From Candidatus Methanomethylophilaceae archaeon (GTDB lineage Archaea > Thermoplasmatota > Thermoplasmata > Methanomassiliicoccales > Methanomethylophilaceae), in the NCBI GenBank assembly GCA_944322255.1, contig CALUOK010000021.1, forward strand, positions 1-32,237: a DNA stretch of 32,237 nucleotides, written 5' to 3'. The notes under the pieces were generated by a model. The model saw nothing but the letters and a program-made list of their open reading frames with translations, was not told the DNA's origin and made no database searches. Both the position numbers and the translations under genes were made by a program. Positions 23,294-32,062 of this stretch are shown here, one piece after another. The stretch's first letter is position 1. Each line of letters opens with the position of its first letter.

Positions 23294-24361
23294 ATGGCCC
23301 TGATCGAAGTTTACTGCCCCCGCTGCGGAGGGGACGTCCGCATGGACCAGTCGATGGTGTTCGGCACCTGCGAGAGCTGCGGGGCCAGATGCATGCTGCA
23401 GGAGATGGTCCCCCGGAGGACCGAGGTATCCGTCCAGGGGGCGCCGACGGTCGACGGGCTGGTGGACCTGGCGCTGAGGTCGTGGCTGATCGGCGACGAG
23501 GAGTCCTCGTACCGCGCGGCGGTCGACGCTCTGAGCAGGGACCCCGGGGACGTCCGCGCTTGGATCCTCAGGGGTCTGATGGACGACATGGACGTCACCT
23601 CGGCCATGGGGAGCGGGAGGCTCGACCCCGTCAGGGACCTGGAGTTCTGCCTCAGCGTCCTCGACAGGAGGCCGGACGCCATGAGGTGGATCTCCGGCAG
23701 GATGGACCATCCGCTGATCCGCTCCGCCACCGCCCTGCAGGGGATGTCCACGTACCTGCAGCGTTCGGGCCACGTCATACTCACGATGTTCGACGACGAG
23801 CTGGAGACCGGGTACGAGAGGGCCTCCCGCGAGTTCATCGGATTCCTGGACGAGGCCGAGGGGCACATCGCCATGATCAGGGCGGAGCCCCGCCTGTCCA
23901 GGTTCGCATCGTCCTTCGACGACTCCACCCTCGGGAGACTGCGCTCCCACGCCGACTGGCTGAGGACGCATGCTCCCGTCGATTCCCAGAGGATGACCGT
24001 CAGGTACGACGGCATAGCCCTGTTCGCCAGCTTCGAGCACGTCCACTCAGGGATGACCGAACCTGTGCGCCCGAAGGGCGGGAGGATAGTCACCGACATC
24101 CGGTCCGGGAAGCACATCTTCCGCTGCGGACCGAAGGGCGGCCTGGTGGCCCTCGTGCCCAGGATGCCCGCCGGCATGACCTGCGAGGGGACGCTGACCC
24201 CGGGCGGCGAGTGCGTCGAGGTGGTGCACACCTTCGAGCTCACCGACGGGCTGTTCCTGAACGTCAACACCCGCGACATGTCCCTGCCGGCGACCTTCGA
24301 CATGGACGACAACCTCGTCCCCACGTCGGGGAACGTGCACCAGCTGGGAAGGTTCCTCTGA
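23294..24361 (+). CDS. N-terminal zinc-ribbon protein of unknown function
   Basis: The 355-residue protein starts with a zinc ribbon: CPRCGG (residues about 8-13) and CESCGA (about 27-32). The segment about 50-110 (DLALRSWLIGDEESSYRAAV to GDVRAWILRGLM) has the helix pattern of a short TPR-like pair. The middle is helical and charged. The last third is beta-rich (SGKHIFRCGPKGGLVALVPR; GTLTPGGECVEVVHTFEL). There is no signal peptide in this form. The frame is open up to 23165, but that part reads as non-protein and includes the promoter, so I start at the ATG before MALIEVYCPRC. I do not recognise a family. It may be a regulatory or scaffold protein. Confidence 0.7.
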   Translation: MALIEVYCPRCGGDVRMDQSMVFGTCESCGARCMLQEMVPRRTEVSVQGAPTVDGLVDLALRSWLIGDEESSYRAAVDALSRDPGDVRAWILRGLMDDMDVTSAMGSGRLDPVRDLEFCLSVLDRRPDAMRWISGRMDHPLIRSATALQGMSTYLQRSGHVILTMFDDELETGYERASREFIGFLDEAEGHIAMIRAEPRLSRFASSFDDSTLGRLRSHADWLRTHAPVDSQRMTVRYDGIALFASFEHVHSGMTEPVRPKGGRIVTDIRSGKHIFRCGPKGGLVALVPRMPAGMTCEGTLTPGGECVEVVHTFELTDGLFLNVNTRDMSLPATFDMDDNLVPTSGNVHQLGRFL

Positions 24362-24374
24362 CCGGGGTCACGGA

Positions 24375-24383
24375 AATATAAAA
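24375..24383 (+). promoter_or_regulatory. TATA box of the UbiD-family gene
   Basis: aatataaaa is centred about 29 nt before the ATG at 24408, so the RNA is leaderless or nearly so. Confidence 0.65.
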
Positions 24384-24407
24384 CGCCAGCAAGGGTTACG
24401 GGACCTC

Positions 24408-25673
24408 ATGTCAGTCAAGGAATCCATCTCCGGAGACGTCGTGACCGTCAAGGGCCCCGTGGACCCCGACACCCGCGACGTCACAAGGAAGCTCATGGAG
24501 GACCAGTCGAAGACCGTGGTCTATGAGGACCTCAACGGCGGTAGGGCCGTCGGCAACCTGTTCTCCACCAGGGAGAAGATCGCCGCCGCACTCAACGTCC
24601 CCAAAGACGGGATCGTGGAGCACCTCCTCCACGCCATATCCAGCCCCGAGCCCTGCGAGGTCGTCGACGATCCCGAGTTCAGGGAGGTCTCCGCCGAGCT
24701 GGACCTCATGAAGCTGCCGATCCCCAAGTACTTCCCCGAGGACGGCGGGCGCTACATCACGTCGGGCGTCATCGTCACCGACTACAACGGCACCAGGAAC
24801 GTCTCCTTCCACAGGATGATGATCATGGACCGCAACCACATCGCGGTCAGGCTGGTCCCCAGGCATCTGTTCACCATCTACAACATGGCCAAGAAGAACG
24901 GCGAGGAGCTCAGGATCGCCATCTGCGTCGGCGCCAGGGCGGAGGTCCTGCTGGCCGCCGCCACATCCATGGACTTCGGCGCGGACGAGCTGGAGGTCGC
25001 CTCCTCCATGTTCAGGAAGGGCCACGGCACCCCGCTCAGGGTGGGCAGGACCGACAACGGCCTGCTGGTCCCCGCGGACACCGACTACGTCCTGGAGGGA
25101 AGGATCACCCTCGGCGAGACCAAGGAGGGGCCGTTCGTGGACATCACCGGAACCTACGACTTCGAGAGGCAGCAGCCGGTCATCGAGATCGACCGCATCT
25201 GGACCAAGAAGGACCCCGTGTTCCACCTCCTCCTCCCCGGAGGATGGGAGCACTACATGCTCATGGGACTTCCCAGGGAGCCCATGATCCTGAAGACCGT
25301 CAGGCAGGCGGTCCCCAGGGTGAAGAACGTCAGGCTCACCGAGGGCGGATGCTGCTGGCTCAACGGAGTGGTCTCCATCGCCAAGAACAAGGAGGGCGAC
25401 GGGGTCAACGCCATAATGGCCGCGTTCACCGGCCACTCCTCCATGAAGCAGGTCATCGTCGTGGACGACGACATCGACATCTTCGACGACAGGGAGGTGG
25501 AGTGGGCGGTGGCAACCAGGATGCAGGCGGACAGGATCATCAAGATCCCCGGAGCCGCCGGATCGTCCCTGGACCCCAGCTCCCACGGCAAGACCACCTG
25601 GAAGGTCGGCTACGACGCCACCATACCGCTGGGCGCGGACATGTCGCTCTTCAAGAAGGCCACCCTGGAGTGA
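24408..25673 (+). CDS. UbiD-family decarboxylase, probable anhydromevalonate phosphate decarboxylase
   Basis: The 421-residue product is a UbiD-family (prenylated-FMN dependent) decarboxylase. Typical segments are the central core with NVSFHRMMIMDRNHIAVRLV (about 129-148), ADELEVASSMFRKG (about 189-202), the GTYDFERQQPVIEIDRI strand region, and GGWEHYMLMGLPREP (about 281-295). Its length and archaeal context fit the enzyme that decarboxylates trans-anhydromevalonate 5-phosphate to isopentenyl phosphate in the modified archaeal mevalonate pathway. UbiD homologues acting on aromatic acids are the alternative. No UbiX-type prenyltransferase is in this window. It stands alone with its own promoter and ends at a hairpin shared with the convergent gene. 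Confidence 0.85.
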   Translation: MSVKESISGDVVTVKGPVDPDTRDVTRKLMEDQSKTVVYEDLNGGRAVGNLFSTREKIAAALNVPKDGIVEHLLHAISSPEPCEVVDDPEFREVSAELDLMKLPIPKYFPEDGGRYITSGVIVTDYNGTRNVSFHRMMIMDRNHIAVRLVPRHLFTIYNMAKKNGEELRIAICVGARAEVLLAAATSMDFGADELEVASSMFRKGHGTPLRVGRTDNGLLVPADTDYVLEGRITLGETKEGPFVDITGTYDFERQQPVIEIDRIWTKKDPVFHLLLPGGWEHYMLMGLPREPMILKTVRQAVPRVKNVRLTEGGCCWLNGVVSIAKNKEGDGVNAIMAAFTGHSSMKQVIVVDDDIDIFDDREVEWAVATRMQADRIIKIPGAAGSSLDPSSHGKTTWKVGYDATIPLGADMSLFKKATLE

Positions 25674-25680
25674 GCCCGCG

Positions 25681-25700
25681 GCGGGGGCCATGGCTCCCGC
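25681..25700. terminator. hairpin between convergent genes
   Basis: GCGGGGGCC (25681-25689) pairs with GGCTCCCGC (25692-25700) with one G-U wobble. It lies 7 nt after the UbiD-family stop codon and 46 nt beyond the end of the convergent small gene. Confidence 0.5.
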
Positions 25701-25746
25701 TGAACAAACATCTTACAACCCTTCCCAGGGGTGTTTTCTTCGAAAT

Positions 25747-26022
25747 TCAATCGGTCTCCGATCGGACCGTCGCCGTCACGTTACGCATGAGCAGGCGGCC
25801 CTTGTCCGTCAGCACCAGCTCCCCGTCGGAGTACTCCATGTACCCCAGGGTCATGATGGTGTGGACCGACTTGGAGGCCCGGTAGTCGGCGCTGACCTGC
25901 TCCTCCCTCCACCCCTCGTACTTCTGCACGTCCCTCTGGATCGAGGAGACGTACCTGGGGCGGTCGGAGCGCTGGCGCTCGGCGCGGTCAGCCCTTCCGA
26001 ACAGTCTGAACTTCATGTGCAT
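25747..26022 (-). CDS. small winged-helix-like protein
   Basis: A 91-residue basic protein. The N-terminus (MKFRLFGRADRAERQRSDRP) is Arg-rich. The C-terminal half (about 40-90) has the pattern of a winged helix: a helix (SADYRASKSVHTIMTLGYME), then a two-strand wing (YSDGELVLTDKGRLLMRNV) similar to PadR/MarR-type ends. It is probably a small DNA-binding protein; its target is unknown. The ATG at 26022 is a few bases downstream of the RNA start expected from the TATA box at 26051-26059; the second ATG at 26016 is as likely. It is divergent from the large surface protein gene and could regulate it, which is inference. Confidence 0.65.
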   Translation of the reverse strand: MHMKFRLFGRADRAERQRSDRPRYVSSIQRDVQKYEGWREEQVSADYRASKSVHTIMTLGYMEYSDGELVLTDKGRLLMRNVTATVRSETD

Positions 26023-26050
26023 CCATCCGATGTGCCAGATGATTTGCAGG

Positions 26051-26059
26051 GTATATATT
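26051..26059 (-). promoter_or_regulatory. TATA box of the small winged-helix gene
   Basis: On the minus strand it reads aatatatac. It is about 33 nt before the ATG at 26022 and predicts an almost leaderless RNA. Confidence 0.55.
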
Positions 26060-26192
26060 AACGTTGTTCATTCCGCCGATGTCGCATCCAACTCACAATA
26101 GGATGGATGGTCGTTCTATCTTCGAGTGCACCAAGGTTTAGCGCGGGTAGGCAACTGCCCTCCGCTGAAATATCGTCCCCAGGATTGGAAGT

Positions 26193-26220
26193 CCGCGGAC
26201 CGTTCGGACGGTCCGAGCGG
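26193..26220 (+). promoter_or_regulatory. hairpin in the leader of the large surface protein gene
   Basis: CCGC and GGACCG (26193-26202) pair with CGGTCC and GCGG (26209-26220) around loop TTCGGA, with a 2-nt GA bulge. This 10-bp stem ends inside the GGGTGAT ribosome binding site (26219-26225) just before the ATG at 26229. A TATA candidate, gaaatatc (26167-26174), would place the whole stem in the RNA leader. It could hide or shape the ribosome binding site. Confidence 0.45.
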
Positions 26221-26228
26221 GTGATAGA

Positions 26229-29200
26229 ATGAACAAGACAACAATGGCGGCCTGCCTCGCGCTCCTGATGCTGGCCCTGGCCCTCGTGTACGTCGGACCC
26301 TCGGAGGTCGAAGCTAGCCTCAGCGACGGGGACGTCCACGAGAACGGGACCTGGGAGTACCGCGTGGTGGAGGCCGGCAGGATGTACGACGACTCCGACC
26401 TGGGAGACTGGACTCGCATCTGGGTGGTGCCGGGGTCCAGCACCGTGGTCCCGGAGGGGGCCTTCGAGGGATGCATCAAAGTGAGATACGTGTACTTCGA
26501 CCAGGGAGTCACCGGGATCGGGAAGAGGGCCTTCGCAGACATGGAGGGCCTGTACAACGTGTACGGCGGTGACGTGGAGACAATAGGCCAGGAGGCCTTC
26601 GCCGGCTCCTCTGTGGAGGTGGCGACCTTCGGCAAGGAGCTGGTATCGATAGGCGAAGGCGCATTCAGGGACTGCGCCGAGCTGAAGAACCTCACTCTGG
26701 GGAAGACCTCGGTGACGCATATCGGCAGCAGCGTGTTCAGGGACTCCGGGATAGAGATCCTGGACATGAGGAACATAACCGGCATCGCCTCCGACGCCTT
26801 CACGGGAAGCGAGTTGAGTCTCCAGATTGTGACCAGCGGGCAGGAGACCTCCTACGACGGGGCCGACCTGCTGGTCTACGACGGAGAGACCGACTTCTTC
26901 GACGAGATCAAGATGACCAACGGGAAGGTCTCGGTGATGATACCAAGGATCGAGTTCTTCGACGCCGTGCCCTGCGGCGGAGGCGAGACCGATGTGGAGT
27001 ACACGGCGCTGTACGGCATGGAGCTGATGGGAGCCTTCACCCACACGGCGGGAACCGACTACACCCTGAAGTCTAGGAACGCGGTCATCGACATACCGGA
27101 CGACCTGGGCATCGAGGGGCAGATTGTCCTCGACCCGGGCGTGTACAGGTGCACCCTTCCCGACGTGACCCTGGGCGACCTGGAGCTGCTCCACTGGACC
27201 GTGGACGGCGTGGACGGGAGCTTCAATGAGATCGGGTACGAGATCATAGTGGACAACGCGGGGAAGGTCAGGGCCACCCCTGTGTTCGGTGCTGCGACGC
27301 TTACGTTCGACCACTCGAACGTCTCGGGCATGACCGACACGAGCGCCCTCGACGCATCGATGAAGTTCACCTACGGCAGCACGTACCCGGACCTCCCCGG
27401 CGTGGAGGGGTACGCCTTCGACGGATGGGAGGACGGAGGCGTCAGGTACGCCGCGGGCGACAGGATAACCGACTACACCTCGCACACGGCCAAGAGCCTG
27501 TGGACCCCCACCCAGTTCTTCGACCTGGTCTACACGGATTCGGACGGGACGACGATACACACGGAGAGCCACGGCCTGAACCAGAAGGTGACGGTCGACG
27601 CTTCGATCGTTGCCGAGGAAGATGAGAGCCAGAGGTTCCTGGGATGGTCCCTCGACGGGACCACCGTGCTGACCCAGGAGGACGAGATGACCATGTCCTC
27701 CGACATCGTGCTCAAGCCCGTCTTCGAGGACAGGGAGGTGTTCACCGTGACGTACATGGTGGGTTCCGACATCTACGACACGGCGGAAGGCTACGACGGC
27801 AGGGAGTTCACCGTTACCGTCTATGACCCCGTCGGCGATGACATATTCACGGCCTGGACCGGCGGCGGGATGGAGCTCTACAAGGGTTCCGCCTTCACGC
27901 TGGAGTCCGATCTGACGCTGACGGCCGACTGGAGGTCCAGGATCGCCGTGTTCTACACTTTCGTGAGCGACGGGGAGACCGTGGCCAGGGAGAACGGCGT
28001 GGAAGGGCTGCCCTTCACCGTCACAAAGGACCTGGACGACACCGAGACGCACATCTTCGACGGCTGGTCGATGCCCGACGGCACCATTGTGCAGCCCGGG
28101 GACGAGATCGTCTCCATGACGGACATGACCCTGACCGCGTCGTTCCACCAGAGGGCGCAGTTCACAGTGTCCTATGTGACCGAGGCGGGAACCGAGGAGG
28201 TGCCCGTGCTGGAGGGCACGACACACATCGTTGCCGGGGAGCCCGTCATGGACGGGATGATCTTCACCGGATGGCGCGACGGGGATGGGAGCGTCCGCGC
28301 CTGCAGAGAGGAGATCAGTATCCTTGGAGATGTGACCCTCACCGCCGAGTGGAGGGAGCCCGAGGTCTACATCATCACGTTCGTGGACCCCTACGGGGAG
28401 ACCAGGACCGAGGAGAAGACCGAGCGCTCCGACTTCGTGGTCGGGTTCGACTGCGAGGACACGGAGACGCACATCTTCGATTACTGGACACTGGAAGATG
28501 GAACCGTTGTCTCCGAGGGCGACGTCCTGACCGAGGACCGCGACACGACCCTCACGGCGACATACCACGAGCGCAGGGCCCTGACCGTGACATACACCGA
28601 CGGGGAGGAGGTGCTCTCAGAGATCGACGCTACCGAGGGAAAGATGCACCGCATCGACCTGGAGGTCGTCTCCGACGACGGAAGTGTCTTCACCGGATGG
28701 GCAACAGCCGGCGGAGACGTGTACTCCAACGGGACTGAGCTCCCGGTGTGGGACGACCTGACCCTCACGGCACAGTGGAGGGACCCCCACACGTACACCG
28801 TGACCTTCGTCGACCCCTACGGCGAGACGAGGACCGCGGAGAAGACCGAGGGCATACCCCTGATAGTGGAGATTTCCTGCGAGGACACCGAGACGCACAT
28901 CTTCGACCACTGGACCCTCGGGGACGGCACGGTCGTCGAGGTCGGGGACGTGATCACCGATGACGCCGAGGCCACCCTCACCGCATCCTATCACGAGCGC
29001 GCCACCTTCACGGTATCCTACGTGGACGGCGACACCAGCCTGGGCTCCTCGAAGCATCTCGAGGGCAGCACTGTGACAGTCGACATCGAGGACCCGACAT
29101 CCGAGACCGGTCTGTTCGTCTGCTGGGAGGACGCCGAGGGCACTCCCTACCACAGGGGAGACACACTGGTGGTCTCCGGGGACGTCGTCCTGGCAGCCCA

Positions 29201-30038
29201 GTGGAGGGTGCCCGGCGAGTTTACCGTTACCTACAGGGACGGCGACAGGGACATCCTGGTGAGGGCCGGCACCGAGGGCTCCGCGTTCACCGTGGACGCA
29301 TCCGATCCGACGAGGACGGGGAAGGTGTTCATGCACTGGACCGGACCAGACGGGAAGGAGTACGACCGCGGCGACCGCATCACGCTGACGTCGGACATCG
29401 TCCTGACAGCCCAGTGGAGGGACGCGGAGGTGCACACCGTCACCTACATGGACGGCGGTCGCACACTCGGCACATCTGTGGGCTACGAGGGCGACCGCTT
29501 CGTGGTGTCTCAGCCCGACCCGGTGAGCTCCAGCAGGGACTTCGTCCACTGGACCGACGGCACCGCCACCTACGTCTCCGGAGATTCGTTCGTACTCGAC
29601 GGCGACGTCACGCTCAAGGCCGTGTGGGTGGACTCCAGGTTCAACCGCGTCACCTTCGTCTCCGACGGCGAGATGGTCATGACCGTGGACGTGAAGGAGG
29701 GCTCCTCGCACACCATCGGCATCGACCTGGGCACGGTCGGCGAGGGCTTCCTAGGCTGGGCCAAGACCCAGGACGGCGAGCCCGTGTACGGCCTCGGCAG
29801 CACCTTCACCCCGGCGTCGGACATGAGCCTGTACGCCGTTTGGGAGGAGAAGACCGACCCGGGAGCCGATGCCGATCCGGAGGGCCCCGGCGACGATGCC
29901 GATCCGGACGAGGGGACATCCCAGTCCGGCGGACAGAGCGGCGGGTCCGGAGGCGTCAACCGCACCCTGGTGGGAGCGGCGATAGCCGTCACAGCCGCAG
30001 TGGCCGCGGTGATGATTGTGGTCATCAGGAGGGCGTGA
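26229..30038 (+). CDS. large secreted surface protein with BspA-like LRRs and Listeria-Bacteroides repeats
   Basis: A 1269-residue protein. A signal peptide (residues 1-30, ACLALLMLALALVYVG core) is followed by BspA-type leucine-rich repeats (about 70-200, for example FAGSSVEVATFGKELVSIGE and GAFRDCAELKNLTL). About twelve repeats of roughly 70 residues follow (about 355-1205), each with FxGW...DGT...LTAxW. These are InlB B-repeat / Listeria-Bacteroides repeats that form extended stalks. A Gly/Ser/Asp-rich linker and a C-terminal membrane helix (about 1244-1266, ending IVVIRRA) anchor it. The LRR head is probably the binding part, for host glycans or other cells. Repeats 3-8 show a two-repeat superunit. 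The structured leader at 26193-26220 may control translation. Confidence 0.9.
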   Translation: MNKTTMAACLALLMLALALVYVGPSEVEASLSDGDVHENGTWEYRVVEAGRMYDDSDLGDWTRIWVVPGSSTVVPEGAFEGCIKVRYVYFDQGVTGIGKRAFADMEGLYNVYGGDVETIGQEAFAGSSVEVATFGKELVSIGEGAFRDCAELKNLTLGKTSVTHIGSSVFRDSGIEILDMRNITGIASDAFTGSELSLQIVTSGQETSYDGADLLVYDGETDFFDEIKMTNGKVSVMIPRIEFFDAVPCGGGETDVEYTALYGMELMGAFTHTAGTDYTLKSRNAVIDIPDDLGIEGQIVLDPGVYRCTLPDVTLGDLELLHWTVDGVDGSFNEIGYEIIVDNAGKVRATPVFGAATLTFDHSNVSGMTDTSALDASMKFTYGSTYPDLPGVEGYAFDGWEDGGVRYAAGDRITDYTSHTAKSLWTPTQFFDLVYTDSDGTTIHTESHGLNQKVTVDASIVAEEDESQRFLGWSLDGTTVLTQEDEMTMSSDIVLKPVFEDREVFTVTYMVGSDIYDTAEGYDGREFTVTVYDPVGDDIFTAWTGGGMELYKGSAFTLESDLTLTADWRSRIAVFYTFVSDGETVARENGVEGLPFTVTKDLDDTETHIFDGWSMPDGTIVQPGDEIVSMTDMTLTASFHQRAQFTVSYVTEAGTEEVPVLEGTTHIVAGEPVMDGMIFTGWRDGDGSVRACREEISILGDVTLTAEWREPEVYIITFVDPYGETRTEEKTERSDFVVGFDCEDTETHIFDYWTLEDGTVVSEGDVLTEDRDTTLTATYHERRALTVTYTDGEEVLSEIDATEGKMHRIDLEVVSDDGSVFTGWATAGGDVYSNGTELPVWDDLTLTAQWRDPHTYTVTFVDPYGETRTAEKTEGIPLIVEISCEDTETHIFDHWTLGDGTVVEVGDVITDDAEATLTASYHERATFTVSYVDGDTSLGSSKHLEGSTVTVDIEDPTSETGLFVCWEDAEGTPYHRGDTLVVSGDVVLAAQWRVPGEFTVTYRDGDRDILVRAGTEGSAFTVDASDPTRTGKVFMHWTGPDGKEYDRGDRITLTSDIVLTAQWRDAEVHTVTYMDGGRTLGTSVGYEGDRFVVSQPDPVSSSRDFVHWTDGTATYVSGDSFVLDGDVTLKAVWVDSRFNRVTFVSDGEMVMTVDVKEGSSHTIGIDLGTVGEGFLGWAKTQDGEPVYGLGSTFTPASDMSLYAVWEEKTDPGADADPEGPGDDADPDEGTSQSGGQSGGSGGVNRTLVGAAIAVTAAVAAVMIVVIRRA
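28044..28906 (+). repeat. higher-order tandem duplication in the stalk repeats
   Basis: The 17-nt string GAGACGCACATCTTCGA occurs at 28044, 28464 and 28890, that is 420 and 426 nt apart, twice the basic repeat length of about 210 nt. DPYGETRT occurs at the protein level at the same period in two copies. Odd repeats end in LTA(S/T)(F/Y)H, while most others end in LTAxW. This indicates recent duplication of two-repeat blocks within the gene. Confidence 0.8.
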
Positions 30039-30055
30039 CGGTGCACTGAATACCC

Positions 30056-30063
30056 CTAAATAG
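30056..30063 (+). promoter_or_regulatory. TATA box of the PAPS reductase-like gene
   Basis: ctaaatag lies 18 nt after the surface protein stop codon and predicts an RNA start near 30085, 9 nt before the ATG at 30094. Confidence 0.55.
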
Positions 30064-30093
30064 GCCCACGACCTCTCCCGTGACGAGGTTATC

Positions 30094-32028
30094 ATGGGAG
30101 GAGCGATACGGTTGGGGAAGAACCATCTCAGATGGTGCTACAGGTGCAATCTTCCGATACTCGAGTCCAAGGAATGCCCGGTGTGCGGAGCCGCCACCGA
30201 GGAGATCGAACTGACGCCGCCCGGCGACGCGCGCCCGGCGTTCCAGCACGACATCGACCTGATAAGGTCCATCCTGGACAGGGACTACGGGGAGGGCACC
30301 GGCCTGGCCGTGCTGCCCGAGGGTCACATAATCATCTTAAGCAAGGCCCCGGCGCTGGACCGCATGGACGAGGTCGTCGTGGACGGCGCCGTGGTCGCAT
30401 CCCTGCGCTACGACATGGGCTCCGGATGGAAGTTCGTGTCCAGGATGCAGGGCGCGTACCGCATCGGCAAGGCGTACTCCAAGGGGTACGTGATCTGCGA
30501 CCCCGGTGCGGTGCCGTTCGTGAGGGAGAGCAAGAACCTCATGGCGCCCGGAGTGGTGGACGCCGACCCCGGGATCAAGGTGGGCGACGAGATCGTCATA
30601 GTCACCGCTGAGAGGGAGGTCATCGCCACCGGAATGGCCAGGATGACCGGCCCGGAGATGGTGGAGGCCCAGAAGGGCGTCGCCGTCAAGACCAGGTGGT
30701 ACAAGCCCGAGGAGTTCAGGGACCTGCAGACCCCCCACACATGGGACGATGTGGTCGCGGCAAACCACGACGTCATCGAGAAGAGGGTGACGGAGGCGAC
30801 GGGGTTCATAAAGAACACAATCGAGAGGAACCAGAAGCCCGCCATCGTCTCGTTCTCCGGCGGGAAGGACAGCCTGGCGTCCCTCCTCCTGACCATCGAC
30901 GCCGGACTCAAACTGCCCGTGCTGTTCGTGGACACCGGCCTGGAGTTCGACGAGACCGTCCAGCACGTGCACGAGGTGTGCGAGAAGTACGGGCTGCAGC
31001 TGATCGAGGAGAAGGCACCTACGGACGCCTTCTTCGGGAACCTGGTGTACTTCGGTCCCCCGGCCAAGGACTACAGGTGGTGCTGCAAGACCAACAAGCT
31101 GGGGCCGACCGTCGGGGCGATCAACAAGAACTTCCCGGACGGGGTGCTGTCGTTCATCGGCCAGAGGAAGTACGAGTCCGAGGCCAGGAACGCCAAGCCC
31201 AGGGTCTGGACCAACCCCTGGACCCCCGGTCAGATCGGGGCGTCCCCCATCCAGAACTGGTGCGCCATGCACGTCTGGCTGTACATATTCTCCAGGAAGG
31301 CCCCGTACAACGTTTGGTACACCCGCGGGCTGGACAGGATAGGATGCTTCCTCTGCCCCGCGTCGGACCTGGCCGAGTTCGAGGCCATCGCCGGGAAGAG
31401 CGCCAGATGGGACCAGTGGGACGAGTACCTGACCAAGTACATGCAGGACCGCGGCCTCCCCGAGGAGTGGAAGGAGTACGGCCTGTGGAGATGGAAGAAC
31501 GCGCCCAAGTCCATCAGGGAGGAGGTGCACAGGATCTCCGGCAAGGAGGTGTCCGAGCTCACAAAGCAGACGAAGGCCCCGGAGAGGGGACCGCTCACCA
31601 TGAAGGTTCAGGAGGGGTACTCCCCGTGTACCGTCGGATTCAGCATCGAGGCGGCCCTTTCCAGGCCCATCGACCTGGCGAAGGTGAAGCCCTTCTGCCA
31701 CGCCCTGGGATGGGTGGTGGAGATGGACGAGGACGGCGAGTACATCGAGGCCGACATGACCACCATCTACAGGGAGGGCGCGATCATATGCAAGGCCCAC
31801 GTGGAGAACGACGCCCGCGCCCACATCGACGAAGCCTTCCAGGTCATCGTCAGGGCGGAGCAGTGCGTTGGATGCGGGCTGTGCGCCGCCAGGTGCGGGC
31901 CCAAGGCCCTGTACATGGAGGACGGGGTGGTGAAGATACACGAGGACGAATGCATCTTCTGCAAGGACTGCTTCGGACCCTGCCCCACAGTGAACTTCGC
32001 CAGGGACAACGGCGAGTTCGACCAGTGA
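30094..32028 (+). CDS. zinc ribbon-PUA-PAPS reductase-like-ferredoxin fusion protein
   Basis: A 644-residue fusion. Residues about 15-31 form a zinc ribbon (CYRC...CPVC). A PUA RNA-binding domain spans about 125-205 (GYVICDPGAVPFV; KVGDEIVIV). The PAPS reductase-like PP-loop domain (about 235-470) has SFSGGKDSLASLL (about 252-264), VDTGLEFDETV, DYRWCCKTNK (about 326-335) and GCFLCPASD (about 416-424). A conserved region follows, and the C-terminus (about 591-634) holds two 4Fe-4S motifs, CVGCGLCAARCGP and CIFCKDCFGPCP. This layout is known in archaea, but its function is not settled. The PUA domain suggests an RNA substrate such as tRNA sulfuration; true PAPS or APS reduction is the alternative. 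The ferredoxin part would supply electrons. It is a single-gene unit ending at a strong hairpin. Confidence 0.9.
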   Translation: MGGAIRLGKNHLRWCYRCNLPILESKECPVCGAATEEIELTPPGDARPAFQHDIDLIRSILDRDYGEGTGLAVLPEGHIIILSKAPALDRMDEVVVDGAVVASLRYDMGSGWKFVSRMQGAYRIGKAYSKGYVICDPGAVPFVRESKNLMAPGVVDADPGIKVGDEIVIVTAEREVIATGMARMTGPEMVEAQKGVAVKTRWYKPEEFRDLQTPHTWDDVVAANHDVIEKRVTEATGFIKNTIERNQKPAIVSFSGGKDSLASLLLTIDAGLKLPVLFVDTGLEFDETVQHVHEVCEKYGLQLIEEKAPTDAFFGNLVYFGPPAKDYRWCCKTNKLGPTVGAINKNFPDGVLSFIGQRKYESEARNAKPRVWTNPWTPGQIGASPIQNWCAMHVWLYIFSRKAPYNVWYTRGLDRIGCFLCPASDLAEFEAIAGKSARWDQWDEYLTKYMQDRGLPEEWKEYGLWRWKNAPKSIREEVHRISGKEVSELTKQTKAPERGPLTMKVQEGYSPCTVGFSIEAALSRPIDLAKVKPFCHALGWVVEMDEDGEYIEADMTTIYREGAIICKAHVENDARAHIDEAFQVIVRAEQCVGCGLCAARCGPKALYMEDGVVKIHEDECIFCKDCFGPCPTVNFARDNGEFDQ

Positions 32029-32037
32029 AACAGTAAA

Positions 32038-32062
32038 GGAGGGGTCCCGGAAGGACCTCTCC
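32038..32062 (+). terminator. terminator hairpin after the PAPS reductase-like gene
   Basis: GGAGGGGTCC (32038-32047) pairs with GGACCTCTCC (32053-32062) around a CGGAA loop, with one G-U wobble. It is followed by tattctcctc. Confidence 0.6.

Noticed and set aside
26058-28568. A very long open frame on the minus strand opposite the large surface protein.
   Set aside because: It is the antisense shadow of GC-rich repeat DNA; it is low-complexity, His/Gly/Val-rich and has no family motifs.
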